DNA of 64,000 bases, taken from JABDJL01 sp963664065 (GTDB lineage Bacteria > Pseudomonadota > Gammaproteobacteria > Xanthomonadales > SZUA-36). Location: contig OY760942.1 in the NCBI GenBank assembly GCA_963664065.1, positions 1,550,001 through 1,614,000 of the forward strand, read 5' to 3'. Position 1 is the stretch's first letter. Each line of letters begins with the position of its first letter. Both the position numbers and the translations under genes were made by a program. Below the pieces are notes generated by a model. It did no database searches, had not been told where the DNA came from, and saw nothing but the letters and a program-made list of their open reading frames with translations. This document shows positions 7,690 to 17,113 of the stretch, one piece after another.

Positions 7690-10224
7690 ATGTCAAATGT
7701 AAGCGTTTCACAATTAGCCGATGTGCTGGGCGTCAGCATTGAAAGGCTGTTGGATCAGTTGACCGGTGCGGGGATCGTGGCGGATAGCGGTGATGACCCG
7801 GTTTCAAATGATGATAAGAAAAAGCTCCTGGCGCACTTGAGGGCAAGCCACGGCAAATCAAACAGTGATGCAACTGCTCCAAGAAAAGTAACCTTGAAGC
7901 GCAAATCGGTCAGTGAACTGAGGATTCCCGGCAGTGGGCCAAGAGCGTCCACCAAGACAGTGAATGTCGAATTCCGCAAGAGTCGTACCTACGTTAAACG
8001 CGAAGCCCTTCAGGATCAGAATATCGCCGATCCGGACCGGGAAAGGGCGGTAGAGGCTTTGAAAGAATCCCAGCAAAAACGTGAAGCAGAAGAATTTGGC
8101 CGCAAAGAATCTGAAGAGAAAGCAGCCCGGGAGGCAGAGCAAGGCGCACGCAAGGCGGCTGAAGAACAGGCCCGGAAGACACAGGAAGATGCCTTCCGCC
8201 GGGAAGCGGAGGAAAAAGCACGGCAGGAAGCTGCCCGGCGCGAAGCCGAGGAAGTTGAAAGGAAAAAAGAGGAAGAGCGGGCTAAAAAACTGGCCGAAGA
8301 GCAACGCAAGCGCAAGAAACAGCGAAACAAGCCCTCTACCCGTTATGGCCGGGCAGAACTACACGTTGCCGGTGGAGCAAGCGGTCGTCGATTGAAACCG
8401 GCCCGCAGGGCAAGCAGTACTCCATCGGGATCCTCCGAACATGGATTCTCCCGGCCGACAGAGCCGGTGATCAGGAATCTCGCGATTCCCAACGCCATAC
8501 CTGTTTCCGAATTAGCCAAGATGATGGCCATCAAGGCCAGTGAGGTCATCAAGTGTCTGATGCATATGGGAATGATGGTTACCATCAATCAGGTTCTTGA
8601 CCAGGACACCGCGATCCTCGTGGTCGAGGAAATGGGACACACTGCGAGTGCGGCAGAAGAGAAAGATATCGAACAGGAACTGATGACCGACGATGAAGTG
8701 GTCGAAGGCGATGCCGTTACACGGCCTCCGGTGGTGACTGTTATGGGTCATGTCGATCATGGGAAGACATCGTTGCTGGACTTCATTCGCACTACCAAGG
8801 TAGCAGACGGTGAAGCTGGCGGTATTACACAGCACATTGGTGCCTACCACGTAGAAACACCGCGCGGCGTTATCACTTTCCTTGATACACCGGGACACGC
8901 AGCATTCACATCCATGCGCGCTCGAGGTGCCAGGGCAACCGATATCGTGATTCTGGTGGTTGCAGCAGATGATGGCGTCATGCCGCAAACAAAAGAGGCG
9001 ATTCAGCATGCACGTGCTGCTGACGTGCCTCTGATTGTAGCAGTGAATAAAATGGACAAGCCCGAGGCAGACATTGAAAAGGTCAAATCGGAGCTTTCCA
9101 AAGAAGAAGTGATTGCTGAGGACTGGGGTGGTCAGGAACTTTTTGTACCCGTATCGGCGAAGACCGGGGAGGGCATTGATGCGCTACTGGAGGGCATTCT
9201 GCTGCAGGCCGAATTACTGGAGCTAACGGCAACTATGGAACGGCGGGCGCATGGAATGGTCATTGAATCCAGTCTCGACAAGGGCCGTGGGCCGATGGCC
9301 ACCATCCTTGTGCAGGACGGCATCTTAAAAACTGGAGATATGATTCTGGCGGGTCAGCAATTTGGTCGTGTTCGAGCCATGTTTGACGAGGAAGGCGGAA
9401 AGATTAGCGAGGCTGGCCCTTCTATTCCTGTGGTCGTAGTCGGTTTGGGTGGTGTGCCCCTGGCGGGTGACGAAATGCTCAGCGTGGCGAACGAAAGGAA
9501 AGCAAAGGAAGCGGCTTCACTGCGTCATGACAAGCGGCGTGAAGGCCGCCTGGCGCAGCAGCAGGCATCCAATTTGCAGAATCTTTTTGAAGGTATGGGC
9601 AAGGAAGATCAGCTTTCAGTTGCCTTGCTGATTCGGGCTGACGTTCAAGGGAGCGTGGAAGCACTGAAGGATTCGCTCACCAAGTTGAGCAATGACGAAA
9701 TTAAGGTAAATGTGGTGGCATCGGGAGTGGGCGCCATCACCGAATCTGATGCTGCACTTGCCCAGGCTTCAGGTGCGATCATTATCGGCTTTAATGTTCG
9801 GGCTGACGCCAGCGCACGCAAGCTGATTCAGGAAAATCATCTGGATCTGCATTACTACAGCGTGATTTATGACGCGATAGATGAGGTCAAGGCGGCCTTA
9901 TCCGGCATGCTGGGCACCGAAACCCGGGAGCAAATTCTCGGCCTCGCGGAAGTCCGGGATGTGTTCCGTTCCTCCAAGCTGGGAGCCATTGCAGGTTGCC
10001 TGGTAGTGGAAGGTGTTGTGAAACGTAACAGACCCATTCGCGTGTTGCGCGATAACGTGGTGATTTTTGAGGGTGAACTGGAGTCTCTTCGTCGATTCAA
10101 AGACGATGCCGGGGAAGTTCAGTCCGGTACGGAATGTGGTATCGGTGTGAAGATGTACAACGATGTGAAACCCGGTGATCAGATTGAATGTTTTGAGAAA
10201 ATCGAGGTTGCCAGAACTCTATGA
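7690..10224 (+). CDS. infB: Translation initiation factor IF-2
   Basis: GTPase that brings fMet-tRNA to the 30S subunit. The 844-residue protein has two small N-terminal IF2_N modules, one at the very start and one near residues 265-315. Between them is a highly charged Arg/Glu/Ala-rich coiled-coil linker (about 105-220). The G domain shows GHVDHGKT at 353-360, DTPGH at about 399 and NKMD at 453-456. Domains II, III and C2 follow and end in a typical IECFEKIEVARTL. It lies 33 bp after nusA, preceded by AGGAG. No sign of disruption. Confidence 0.97.
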   Translation: MSNVSVSQLADVLGVSIERLLDQLTGAGIVADSGDDPVSNDDKKKLLAHLRASHGKSNSDATAPRKVTLKRKSVSELRIPGSGPRASTKTVNVEFRKSRTYVKREALQDQNIADPDRERAVEALKESQQKREAEEFGRKESEEKAAREAEQGARKAAEEQARKTQEDAFRREAEEKARQEAARREAEEVERKKEEERAKKLAEEQRKRKKQRNKPSTRYGRAELHVAGGASGRRLKPARRASSTPSGSSEHGFSRPTEPVIRNLAIPNAIPVSELAKMMAIKASEVIKCLMHMGMMVTINQVLDQDTAILVVEEMGHTASAAEEKDIEQELMTDDEVVEGDAVTRPPVVTVMGHVDHGKTSLLDFIRTTKVADGEAGGITQHIGAYHVETPRGVITFLDTPGHAAFTSMRARGARATDIVILVVAADDGVMPQTKEAIQHARAADVPLIVAVNKMDKPEADIEKVKSELSKEEVIAEDWGGQELFVPVSAKTGEGIDALLEGILLQAELLELTATMERRAHGMVIESSLDKGRGPMATILVQDGILKTGDMILAGQQFGRVRAMFDEEGGKISEAGPSIPVVVVGLGGVPLAGDEMLSVANERKAKEAASLRHDKRREGRLAQQQASNLQNLFEGMGKEDQLSVALLIRADVQGSVEALKDSLTKLSNDEIKVNVVASGVGAITESDAALAQASGAIIIGFNVRADASARKLIQENHLDLHYYSVIYDAIDEVKAALSGMLGTETREQILGLAEVRDVFRSSKLGAIAGCLVVEGVVKRNRPIRVLRDNVVIFEGELESLRRFKDDAGEVQSGTECGIGVKMYNDVKPGDQIECFEKIEVARTL

Positions 10225-10256
10225 TTCCAGAACTTCAAGCTTTCTAAGAGGCATTG

Positions 10257-10661
10257 ATGCCGCGCGATTTTAAGAGATCGGAGCGCGTTTCGGGCCAACT
10301 GCGGCGTGAACTTGCTCAAATGATCCAAAGGGAAATCAAGGACCCGGAAGTTAGTTTTATCAGTATCTCGGATGTAGAAGTAAGCCGCGACCTGGCGCAT
10401 GCAAAAGTTTATGTCACCGTATTCGATGTCGGTCAGGCACCGGTCAGCATTAAGGCCCTGAACAGGGCCGCAGGTTTTCTGCGAACACGCCTCGGCCAGG
10501 AATTGCGTATGCGCAATGTCCCGCAATTACATTTTCTGCATGATGATTCAGTCGAGACCGGTCAACGCATGGACAGCCTGATTGAACAAGCGATGGAAGC
10601 TGATCAGAACGCGATGCAGGACGACCCTTCGGTAGCAGAGGGTTCAGACTCAGAAGAATGA
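10257..10661 (+). CDS. rbfA: 30S ribosome-binding factor RbfA
   Basis: Cold-shock and 16S rRNA maturation factor acting on the 30S subunit. The 134-residue product has the KH-like RbfA fold signature: RELAQMIQREIKDPEVS, then SRDLAHAKVYVTVF and a helix RMRNVPQLHFLHDDSVE. The start is ATG 10257, 5 bp after AAGAGG; a TTG immediately before it is less likely. Its stop overlaps the truB start (ATGA), so the two are probably translationally coupled. Confidence 0.95.
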   Translation: MPRDFKRSERVSGQLRRELAQMIQREIKDPEVSFISISDVEVSRDLAHAKVYVTVFDVGQAPVSIKALNRAAGFLRTRLGQELRMRNVPQLHFLHDDSVETGQRMDSLIEQAMEADQNAMQDDPSVAEGSDSEE

Positions 10662-11569
10662 GCCGTAGAAAACGCGGTAAGCCCGTTAACGGAATTGTAT
10701 TGCTGGACAAGCCAGCCGGCCTGACATCCAACCGGGCTTTGCAAACCCTGCGGCGTTTATTTGATGCCCGCAAAGCCGGGCATACCGGCAGCCTTGATCC
10801 TTTTGCGACCGGAATGTTGCCGCTGTGCCTTGGCGAAGCCAGCAAAACCGCGGCATTCATGATCGCTGCCAACAAGACCTACCGTGCGGTCGCACGCCTC
10901 GGCCTGGCTACCGATACCGGTGATATCGAAGGCTCAACCATCCTGAACATGGACATCCCTGAGCTGAGTGAATCAATGATTCGTGAATCCTTTGCAGCGT
11001 TTTTGGGTGAAATTGAACAGGTGCCACCCATGTATTCAGCCCTGAAACAACAGGGACAACCACTTTACAAATTGGCCCGGCAGGGAAAAACGGTTGAGCG
11101 TAGCCCGCGAAAAATAGTGATTCACGACCTGAAACTGTTGGGATTTGGCGAGCAGTTTTTGGAATTTGAAGTCAAATGCTCGAAAGGAACCTATATTCGT
11201 ACCCTGGCGGAAGACCTCGCCAGGGCCCTGGATACATGTGCCCACCTGGTTTCTTTACGACGCCTGTCAGTCGAGCCATTTGCTTCCGGACACATGGTGA
11301 CACTGAACCAACTGGAATCTGATGCTGAGTCACAAACCCTGGATCAGCATCTTTTACCGATTGACGCCGGCTTGAAGAATTGGCCACTTGTCTGTCTTGA
11401 TGCCGAAAGCGCCGCTGGATTCCGGCACGGCATTTGCCAGCAATGTGAAATCACTGAACCTGGTTGGGTACGCGTGTGCGGCCCGCAGGAACAAGCACTG
11501 GGCCTTGGTGAATGTACGATGGACGGGCTGCTAAAACCCAAACGGGTATATAACCTGAATATAGATTGA
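10658..11569 (+). CDS. truB: tRNA pseudouridine(55) synthase TruB
   Basis: Makes pseudouridine 55 in the T-loop of tRNAs. The 303-residue protein has the catalytic motif AGHTGSLDPFATGMLPL with the catalytic aspartate at residue 47. It also has the KTYRAVARLGLATDTGD strand, the CSKGTYIRTLAEDLA motif and a C-terminal PUA-like domain (about residues 245-303). It starts inside the rbfA stop codon region with a 4-bp overlap. The order rbfA-truB-rpsO-pnp is standard for gammaproteobacteria. Confidence 0.96.
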   Translation: MSRRKRGKPVNGIVLLDKPAGLTSNRALQTLRRLFDARKAGHTGSLDPFATGMLPLCLGEASKTAAFMIAANKTYRAVARLGLATDTGDIEGSTILNMDIPELSESMIRESFAAFLGEIEQVPPMYSALKQQGQPLYKLARQGKTVERSPRKIVIHDLKLLGFGEQFLEFEVKCSKGTYIRTLAEDLARALDTCAHLVSLRRLSVEPFASGHMVTLNQLESDAESQTLDQHLLPIDAGLKNWPLVCLDAESAAGFRHGICQQCEITEPGWVRVCGPQEQALGLGECTMDGLLKPKRVYNLNID

Positions 11570-11794
11570 ATTGTGATTCTGATGGTGTAATTACCTGCCA
11601 TGAGTTTAGGCCTGTTCAGTGTTACCAGGCCCTGGTCGGAATACATGAAAATAAGCTTGTTTGCAGTTTCACCCGCGGGTAAAATACCCGGCTACCTTAA
11701 ACCCGGGGCTTCCGAGGTTTTTGCAAAGACCCAAATGGTTCAAATTGGCGGGTTTTTACAAAGGCTTTGGGGCTCTAGATATGGAGAACTAACC

Positions 11795-12064
11795 ATGTCT
11801 TTTAGTGCTGAAGTAAAAAGCAAGATTGTTGAAGAACACAAACGTTCGCCGAGTGACACGGGGTCTCCCGAGGTCCAGGTTGCTCTGTTAACAGCGCGAA
11901 TTCAACACCTGACCGAACATTTCAAGACGCATAAGGGAGATCACCATAGCCGCAGAGGCTTGTTGAGACTCGTGCATCAGCGTCGCAGCCTGCTCGACTA
12001 CTTGAAAAAGAAAGAAGTGCAGCGCTATCGCGACCTGATTGGGCGTCTTGGCCTGCGCCGTTAA
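11795..12064 (+). CDS. rpsO: 30S ribosomal protein S15
   Basis: Primary 16S rRNA-binding ribosomal protein of 89 residues, the universal bacterial length. It shows the S15 signature: SDTGSPEVQVALLTARI, then HLTEHFKTHKGDHHSRRGL and a basic C-terminal helix. The start is ATG 11795 after a GGAG about 10 bp upstream. An in-frame extension back to 11600 exists but is not part of the family. The 225 bp after truB hold an AT/GC-alternating leader likely to contain the rpsO promoter and S15 autoregulatory site, though I could not define either with confidence. Confidence 0.97.
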   Translation: MSFSAEVKSKIVEEHKRSPSDTGSPEVQVALLTARIQHLTEHFKTHKGDHHSRRGLLRLVHQRRSLLDYLKKKEVQRYRDLIGRLGLRR

Positions 12065-12158
12065 TTCTTTCTTCGCACGAAAATGCGTATGTCCTGGCAG
12101 ACAGGCATTCTGCTAGAGCGTACACCTACTTGACATAATAAACGAACAGGATAATCCA

Positions 12159-14273
12159 GTGCAAAAGCTGACGAAATCATTTCAATACGGTGACCGGGAG
12201 GTCACGATCGAGACCGGGCAAATCGCCAGGCAGGCCAGTGGGGCTGTCAAGGTTTCCATGGGAGACACGGTCGTCATGGTCACAGCAGTAGGAAGAAGGG
12301 AAGCCGATCCGGGACGCCCGTTTTTTCCGCTGACTGTCAACTACCAAGAAAAATTCTATGCAGCAGGTCGCATACCGGGAGGTTTCTTCAAACGTGAAGG
12401 ACGCCCTACCGAAAAAGAAACCCTGACCTGCCGCCTCATTGACCGCCCGATCCGCCCGCTGTTTCCGAAAGGATTCATGAACGAGGTCCAAATTATTGCG
12501 ACCCTGATGTCTTCTAACCCGGAAATTAACGGAGACATTCCTGCCTTGATTGGCACCTCGGCGGCGATCGCGCTTTCCGGTATGCCGTTTAACGGACCGA
12601 TCGGTGCAGCACGGGTAGGATATATCAATAACGAATATGTTCTTAATCCCACTACCAGTCAACTGGAGGATTCCAGGTTGGACCTCGTTGTGGCCGGTAC
12701 AGAAAATGCTGTGCTGATGGTTGAATCAGAGGCTGATCTGCTCAGCGAAGAAGTAATGCTGGGTGCGGTCACCTTCGGTCATGAAGCCATGCAGGCTGTA
12801 GTAAAGGCCGTGAGAGAATTGGCAGCTGAAGTTGGTGTTGAAGCCTGGGGGTGGGAATCTCCTGCGGTGGATGAATCACTGGCAGCCAAGCTTGCAGATA
12901 CTGCGAGTGCGGGGCTGACAGAAGCTTATGCCGTAGCCGACAAGATTCAGCGACGTGATGCAATTTCAACGGTGAAAAGCGCTGTCGTCGAGTCGCTTTG
13001 TATTGAGGATGACGAAAACGCGCCTTCGGTCGATGCCGTCAAGGGTGCATTCTCCAGGCTGGAGAAAAGCCTGGTACGTGAACATATTCTTTCCGGCAAT
13101 GCGCGAATTGACGGTCGCGACCTGACGACGGTCCGCCCCATTTCGGTGGAATGCGGAATCCTGCCGCGTGCTCATGGTTCTGCCCTGTTCACCCGCGGAG
13201 AGACGCAGGCAATTGTCGTCACTACTCTGGGCACGACACGTGACTCGCAAATCATTGATGCCGTTCAGGGTGAATACAAAGACCCCTTCATGCTGCATTA
13301 CAATTTTCCACCGTTTTGCGTGGGCGAAACCGGTTTCATGAGTGGCCCCAAGCGCCGCGAAATCGGACATGGCCGCCTGGCCCGGCGTGGTGTTACGGCT
13401 GTATTGCCGAATCCCGAGGAGTTTCCTTACGTAATACGTGTTGTTTCAGAAATTACCGAGTCCAACGGCTCTAGTTCCATGGCTTCGGTGTGTGGCACTT
13501 CATTGGCACTGATGGATGCCGGTGTTCCTGTGAAGAAGCCGGTTGCAGGTATCGCGATGGGTTTGATCAAGGAAGGTGACCGTTTCGCCGTACTGTCCGA
13601 TATCCTGGGAGACGAAGATTACCTGGGCGATATGGATTTCAAGGTTGCCGGCACCGAGGAAGGTATCACCGCCCTTCAGATGGACATCAAGATCGAAGGG
13701 ATCAACGAGGAAATCATGAGCATCGCGCTGGCTCAGGCCCACGACGGAAGGAATTTCATCCTGGGTGAAATGAACAAGGTTATATCCGAGCCACGCGCCG
13801 AGATGTCAGAATTCGCGCCACGCCTGATTACCGTAAAGATTCATCCAGACAAGATTCGTGACGTGATCGGAAAAGGCGGCGTAACCATCCGCAGCATTAC
13901 CGAGGAGACCGGCGCCACCATCGATATTGACAATGACGGCACCATCACCATCGGCTCTGTATACAAGGAAGCTGGCGACGAGGCACGCAGGCGGATCGAG
14001 CAGATCACCGCGGATATCGAGCCCGGCCAGATCTTTGAAGGCAAGGTTATCAAGATCATGAATTTTGGCGCATTCGTATCCTTGACACCCGGCCGCGACG
14101 GCCTGGTGCATATTTCCCAGCTCTCAAATGAGCGGGTGGAGAATGTAACTGACGTTGTTACGGAAGGCGATATGGTCAAGGTCAAGGTACTGGAAGTAGA
14201 CAAGCAGGGTCGTATTCGCCTGTCCATGAAGGCCGCCAAAGAAGAAAAGGCCGAAGAGAAAGCTGAAGTATAA
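12159..14273 (+). CDS. pnp: Polyribonucleotide nucleotidyltransferase (PNPase, GTG start)
   Basis: Phosphorolytic 3'-5' exoribonuclease, trimeric, part of the RNA degradosome in many proteobacteria. The 704-residue protein has two RNase PH cores (RKLVRPIRP-type LIDRPIRPLFPKGF near residue 92; FPPFCVGETGFMSGPKRRE near residue 386). A KH domain follows (KIRDVIGKGGVTIRSITEETG, about 565) and a C-terminal S1 domain (GKVIKIMNFGAFVSLTPGRDG). The start is GTG 12159, plausible because enteric pnp also uses a non-ATG start. A small hairpin at 12089-12108 between rpsO and pnp may be the RNase III site known to control pnp in E. coli (inference). Confidence 0.97.
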   Translation: MQKLTKSFQYGDREVTIETGQIARQASGAVKVSMGDTVVMVTAVGRREADPGRPFFPLTVNYQEKFYAAGRIPGGFFKREGRPTEKETLTCRLIDRPIRPLFPKGFMNEVQIIATLMSSNPEINGDIPALIGTSAAIALSGMPFNGPIGAARVGYINNEYVLNPTTSQLEDSRLDLVVAGTENAVLMVESEADLLSEEVMLGAVTFGHEAMQAVVKAVRELAAEVGVEAWGWESPAVDESLAAKLADTASAGLTEAYAVADKIQRRDAISTVKSAVVESLCIEDDENAPSVDAVKGAFSRLEKSLVREHILSGNARIDGRDLTTVRPISVECGILPRAHGSALFTRGETQAIVVTTLGTTRDSQIIDAVQGEYKDPFMLHYNFPPFCVGETGFMSGPKRREIGHGRLARRGVTAVLPNPEEFPYVIRVVSEITESNGSSSMASVCGTSLALMDAGVPVKKPVAGIAMGLIKEGDRFAVLSDILGDEDYLGDMDFKVAGTEEGITALQMDIKIEGINEEIMSIALAQAHDGRNFILGEMNKVISEPRAEMSEFAPRLITVKIHPDKIRDVIGKGGVTIRSITEETGATIDIDNDGTITIGSVYKEAGDEARRRIEQITADIEPGQIFEGKVIKIMNFGAFVSLTPGRDGLVHISQLSNERVENVTDVVTEGDMVKVKVLEVDKQGRIRLSMKAAKEEKAEEKAEV

Positions 14274-14297
14274 AGCACTATTCAGCCGGAGCACGGG

Positions 14298-14318
14298 CGG
14301 CGCACAGGCGCCGTTTTT
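14298..14318 (+). terminator. Intrinsic terminator after pnp
   Basis: A perfect 6-bp stem CGGCGC/GCGCCG with the tetraloop ACAG, followed by five T, 24 bp after the pnp stop. It ends the rimP-pnp transcription unit. Confidence 0.85.
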
Positions 14319-14331
14319 GCAGATAAAGAGT

Positions 14332-14496
14332 TAAGGAACCTCAGATCTATTCATGAACTCGTATCTTCTGTCCAAAATATCCAGCTTCTGTGTTGCAAAT
14401 CTTGGCAATAGCCAGCTATTACCTGCGATCTGCGCCTTGCATCTGAATATTTTGAATCACAATTTACTTCGCCCAGAATAAATTAGAGGTTCCTTA
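14332..14496. repeat. MITE-like inverted-repeat element, copy A
   Basis: Terminal inverted repeats TAAGGAACCTC (14332-14342) and GAGGTTCCTTA (14486-14496) bound 165 bp without a gene. The interior shares a core with copy B at 18090-18253: TTCTGYGTTGC, an ATAG-N(4/5)-CTAT mini-palindrome and CGMTCKGCGCCTTG at similar spacing. The terminal repeats differ between copies while the core is shared. The right end carries GAGG at a ribosome-binding distance from the next start codon. No transposase is encoded, so it would have to move in trans or be a relic. Confidence 0.6.
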
Positions 14497-14499
14497 GAT

Positions 14500-15096
14500 A
14501 TGTCCAGGGATCGTTCTGAAATTATGAACCGCCGCAGTGGCCTGTTAGGCTGGGTGGATCAGGTGCGCTACAAGGAAATCTATCGCCAGGCTTTCGGTTT
14601 GATTCTGATAGCGGCGTGTGCCTGGGCTGCCGAACCCGGTCAGCAGCGGATTATGACCGGTATTGCCATCGCCGGCGCGGGCCAGCTATTTCGAATATTC
14701 GCTGCAGGAACCATTTTCAAAAATCGCAAACTTGCCAGTACCGGGGCATATGCCCTGGTTCGCCATCCCCTGTACCTTGGAAATATCCTGATCCTTGCAG
14801 GCTTTGCTGTTTCGGCGGGCAATCTTGTTGTAGCCGCTGTCATCGTGGTGTTTTTCCTGGTCTGGTACCCGTCGGCAATCCGCTATGAAGACGCAAAACT
14901 GGAACGAATTTTCGAAGATGACTGGCGCAACTGGAGCACCGGTACCAATGCTGTGTTCCCGGGCCGGTTCAGTTGGAAGTCATTGACCGATGCCCATTGG
15001 AACGCCCGGCAATCCATGATCCGAAATGGGGAGCTTTATATCACTGTCTACCTGTTGGCCTGTGCTGTATGGCTTTGGTTCAGGGCGCAGGCCTGA
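14500..15096 (+). CDS. Isoprenylcysteine methyltransferase-like membrane protein
   Basis: A 198-residue membrane protein of the ICMT/PEMT-like methyltransferase superfamily. It has about four hydrophobic segments and the family signature TGAYALVRHPLYLGNILI (about residues 79-96), followed by RYEDAKLERIFEDDWRNW near 127, with the RHP and E..L...F...W residues that bind SAM and substrate in this fold. The substrate is unknown, possibly a lipid or isoprenoid. The ATG at 14500 uses a GAGG 10 bp upstream that lies inside the terminal repeat of copy A. An internal ATG at 14524 is an alternative. It heads a run of envelope genes. Confidence 0.75.
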   Translation: MSRDRSEIMNRRSGLLGWVDQVRYKEIYRQAFGLILIAACAWAAEPGQQRIMTGIAIAGAGQLFRIFAAGTIFKNRKLASTGAYALVRHPLYLGNILILAGFAVSAGNLVVAAVIVVFFLVWYPSAIRYEDAKLERIFEDDWRNWSTGTNAVFPGRFSWKSLTDAHWNARQSMIRNGELYITVYLLACAVWLWFRAQA

Positions 15097-15141
15097 ATAA
15101 CCAGGCTAAGTGAACTTGCACAGCCTGAATGCTGCCCGAGC

Positions 15142-16563
15142 GTGAATAAATACCTGCTTTTACTGTTGATCTTGCTGATCGGCATGGCGCAAACGACCCG
15201 CGCAGAAGTAGAGGTCGACACCGAAACCCTGCAGTTGAATTTCTCCGACTACGGTGATCTTATCAGCATTCACGCCTGCCTGCCGGTCTGTAGTGATCCC
15301 GACGCGCGCACTCAGGACTTTGACAGTTATCGCGGATTTTTGTCGCTGAATCGCGACTCTGGAGTGGTATTCAAACTCGACCGCGTGGATGGCGATAAGT
15401 CTGTTCAACTGGTATTCAGCAATCGTTTTACCAACGAAGTCAGGCAATGGAGTATTCCACATAGCGGTTGGCTGATTGGCTTTGAGGTCTCCCGGTCACA
15501 GAACATGGCCATTGCATCCGGCGAAGCTTTTGAACGGCCGAACGTGGCGGGGTTCGGCGCCTGGCTGGAAAGCCTGCGATACGTGGTTTTTGATCAGGGG
15601 GGCTTGCAGCAATCCGGCCTCGGGGAAGACCTCGAACCCTGGCAACAAGAGCAGGCCTGGCTGGGATACCGAAGCCGGTATTGGGCTGCATTGATCAGAC
15701 CGGAACAAGCCGTTTCCGCTGCGCTCAGAACAGGTGAAAATCAGTTCGAGGCGCAGCTTGATCTGTCACCGGTGGACGCTGGCCCCTCGCGCTACCTGGT
15801 TTACGCAGGGCCGGTCGAACCCGCGGCACTCCGGTCTGCGCATCCTGAACTTGAAGGTCTGATGTATTCCGGCCTATGGTTCTGGTTGCGCTGGATTTGC
15901 CAGGCCCTTTTTATGTTGCTTGCCGCAATCCAGTCGCTGGTGCTGAACTGGGCTCTGGCCATCATTCTTATGTCGCTCCTTGTGCAATTGATCATTTGGC
16001 CGTTGAACCGGCTTGCAGAGCGCATACAGGATGACGTGCGAGATACCGAGTCGCGAATTTCGCCACGGCTCAATAAGATCAAGGAAGGATATAAAGGCGC
16101 TGAGCAGGCAGAGAGAATCCTTGCTTTATACAAGGAGGAAAAGGTACACCCGCTTTACAGTATGAAGAGTCTGGCCGGTGTGCTGGTGATTATCCCGGTG
16201 TTTATCGGGGCATTCAATATGCTGTCTGAGAATATCTGGTTGTCAGGCGAGTCATTTCTCTGGATCAGGGATTTGTCGCTGCCTGATGCGATTGCGAAGC
16301 TTCCATTTGCGTTGCCGTTTCTTGGCAACAATCTGAATCTGCTTCCCTTCATCATGATTGCCCTGAGTGTGCCGGCCTCAATCCTCCGCAACGCTAAGGA
16401 TACCGATTCGTCGTTACGGGCCAGGAACACCCGAAACCTTTGCCTGATGTCATTGCTGTTCTTCATGCTTTTTTACACATTCCCTGCAGGAATGGTTCTC
16501 TACTGGGTGGTGAACAACGCCATTTCGTTGATCACCAGCATTACTCACCGGGTCCGGGCGTGA
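15142..16563 (+). CDS. YidC/Oxa1-like membrane insertase (probable paralogue, GTG start)
   Basis: A 473-residue YidC/Oxa1 protein. Residues 1-22 look like a cleavable signal peptide (MNKYLLLLLILLIGMAQTTRA), not the signal anchor of normal YidC. A periplasmic beta-rich domain covers about 23-235. The Oxa1 core from about 240 to the end has the hydrophilic RLAERIQDDVRDTESRISP loop and TFPAGMVLYWVVNNAISLI. The gene is not beside rnpA, yidD or mnmE as the essential yidC is. It stands among envelope and glycan genes, so I read it as a specialised second insertase. The GTG start has a weak ribosome binding site but is required to keep the signal peptide. Confidence 0.8.
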   Translation: MNKYLLLLLILLIGMAQTTRAEVEVDTETLQLNFSDYGDLISIHACLPVCSDPDARTQDFDSYRGFLSLNRDSGVVFKLDRVDGDKSVQLVFSNRFTNEVRQWSIPHSGWLIGFEVSRSQNMAIASGEAFERPNVAGFGAWLESLRYVVFDQGGLQQSGLGEDLEPWQQEQAWLGYRSRYWAALIRPEQAVSAALRTGENQFEAQLDLSPVDAGPSRYLVYAGPVEPAALRSAHPELEGLMYSGLWFWLRWICQALFMLLAAIQSLVLNWALAIILMSLLVQLIIWPLNRLAERIQDDVRDTESRISPRLNKIKEGYKGAEQAERILALYKEEKVHPLYSMKSLAGVLVIIPVFIGAFNMLSENIWLSGESFLWIRDLSLPDAIAKLPFALPFLGNNLNLLPFIMIALSVPASILRNAKDTDSSLRARNTRNLCLMSLLFFMLFYTFPAGMVLYWVVNNAISLITSITHRVRA

Positions 16564-16649
16564 ACCCGGAAGCAGAAGAGTCCTTTATAATGCGTCTAAA
16601 GATATGATTGCCGTTTTTGATCAGCAAATCATAATCACAAGGAATAGAT

Positions 16650-17042
16650 ATGGAACAAATACTCGTACCCATTTCTCCAGGCGAGTTGCTGGACAAAATC
16701 ACCATCCTGGAAATCAAATCTGAACGCATGTCGGATGAGGAAAAATTAAGCAACGTGAGGCGTGAGTTGTCATTACTGAATCAAACTTGGAATGAGCGTG
16801 TTTCTGCCGATGACACGATACGGCGCATTCACGCTGAACTTGGAAATATCAACGAAGCCCTGTGGGAAATTGAAGACGATATACGGGACAAGGAAAAGGC
16901 GCGCGAGTTTGACCAGCGGTTTGTTGAGCTTGCCCGCAGTGTCTATTTCACCAATGACAAGAGAGCGGCTGCCAAGAAAGGACTCAATACTTACCTGGGT
17001 TCTGACATTGTTGAAGAAAAGTCCTACCAGGACTACGGCTAG
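16650..17042 (+). CDS. DUF6165 family protein
   Basis: A 130-residue soluble, charged and mostly helical protein opening with MEQILVPISPGELLDKITIL, followed by coiled-coil-like helices rich in Glu/Arg and ending in KKGLNTYLGSDIVEEKSY. I recognise this as the DUF6165 type, small proteins commonly found beside glycosyltransferases. Molecular function is unknown. A good AAGGAAT ribosome binding site precedes the ATG. A GT2 glycosyltransferase lies 71 bp downstream, and the context suggests a role in surface polysaccharide synthesis. Confidence 0.7.
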   Translation: MEQILVPISPGELLDKITILEIKSERMSDEEKLSNVRRELSLLNQTWNERVSADDTIRRIHAELGNINEALWEIEDDIRDKEKAREFDQRFVELARSVYFTNDKRAAAKKGLNTYLGSDIVEEKSYQDYG

Positions 17043-17113
17043 TGATCAGTCTCTGAAACGTAGCTTCAGGCTGTGCAGGTTCACAACAAACTCCAGCGAT
17101 CCCGGGCTGAACC

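Noticed and set aside
11600..11794. In-frame N-terminal extension of rpsO
   Set aside because: S15 is 89 residues in almost all bacteria, and ATG 11795 gives exactly that.
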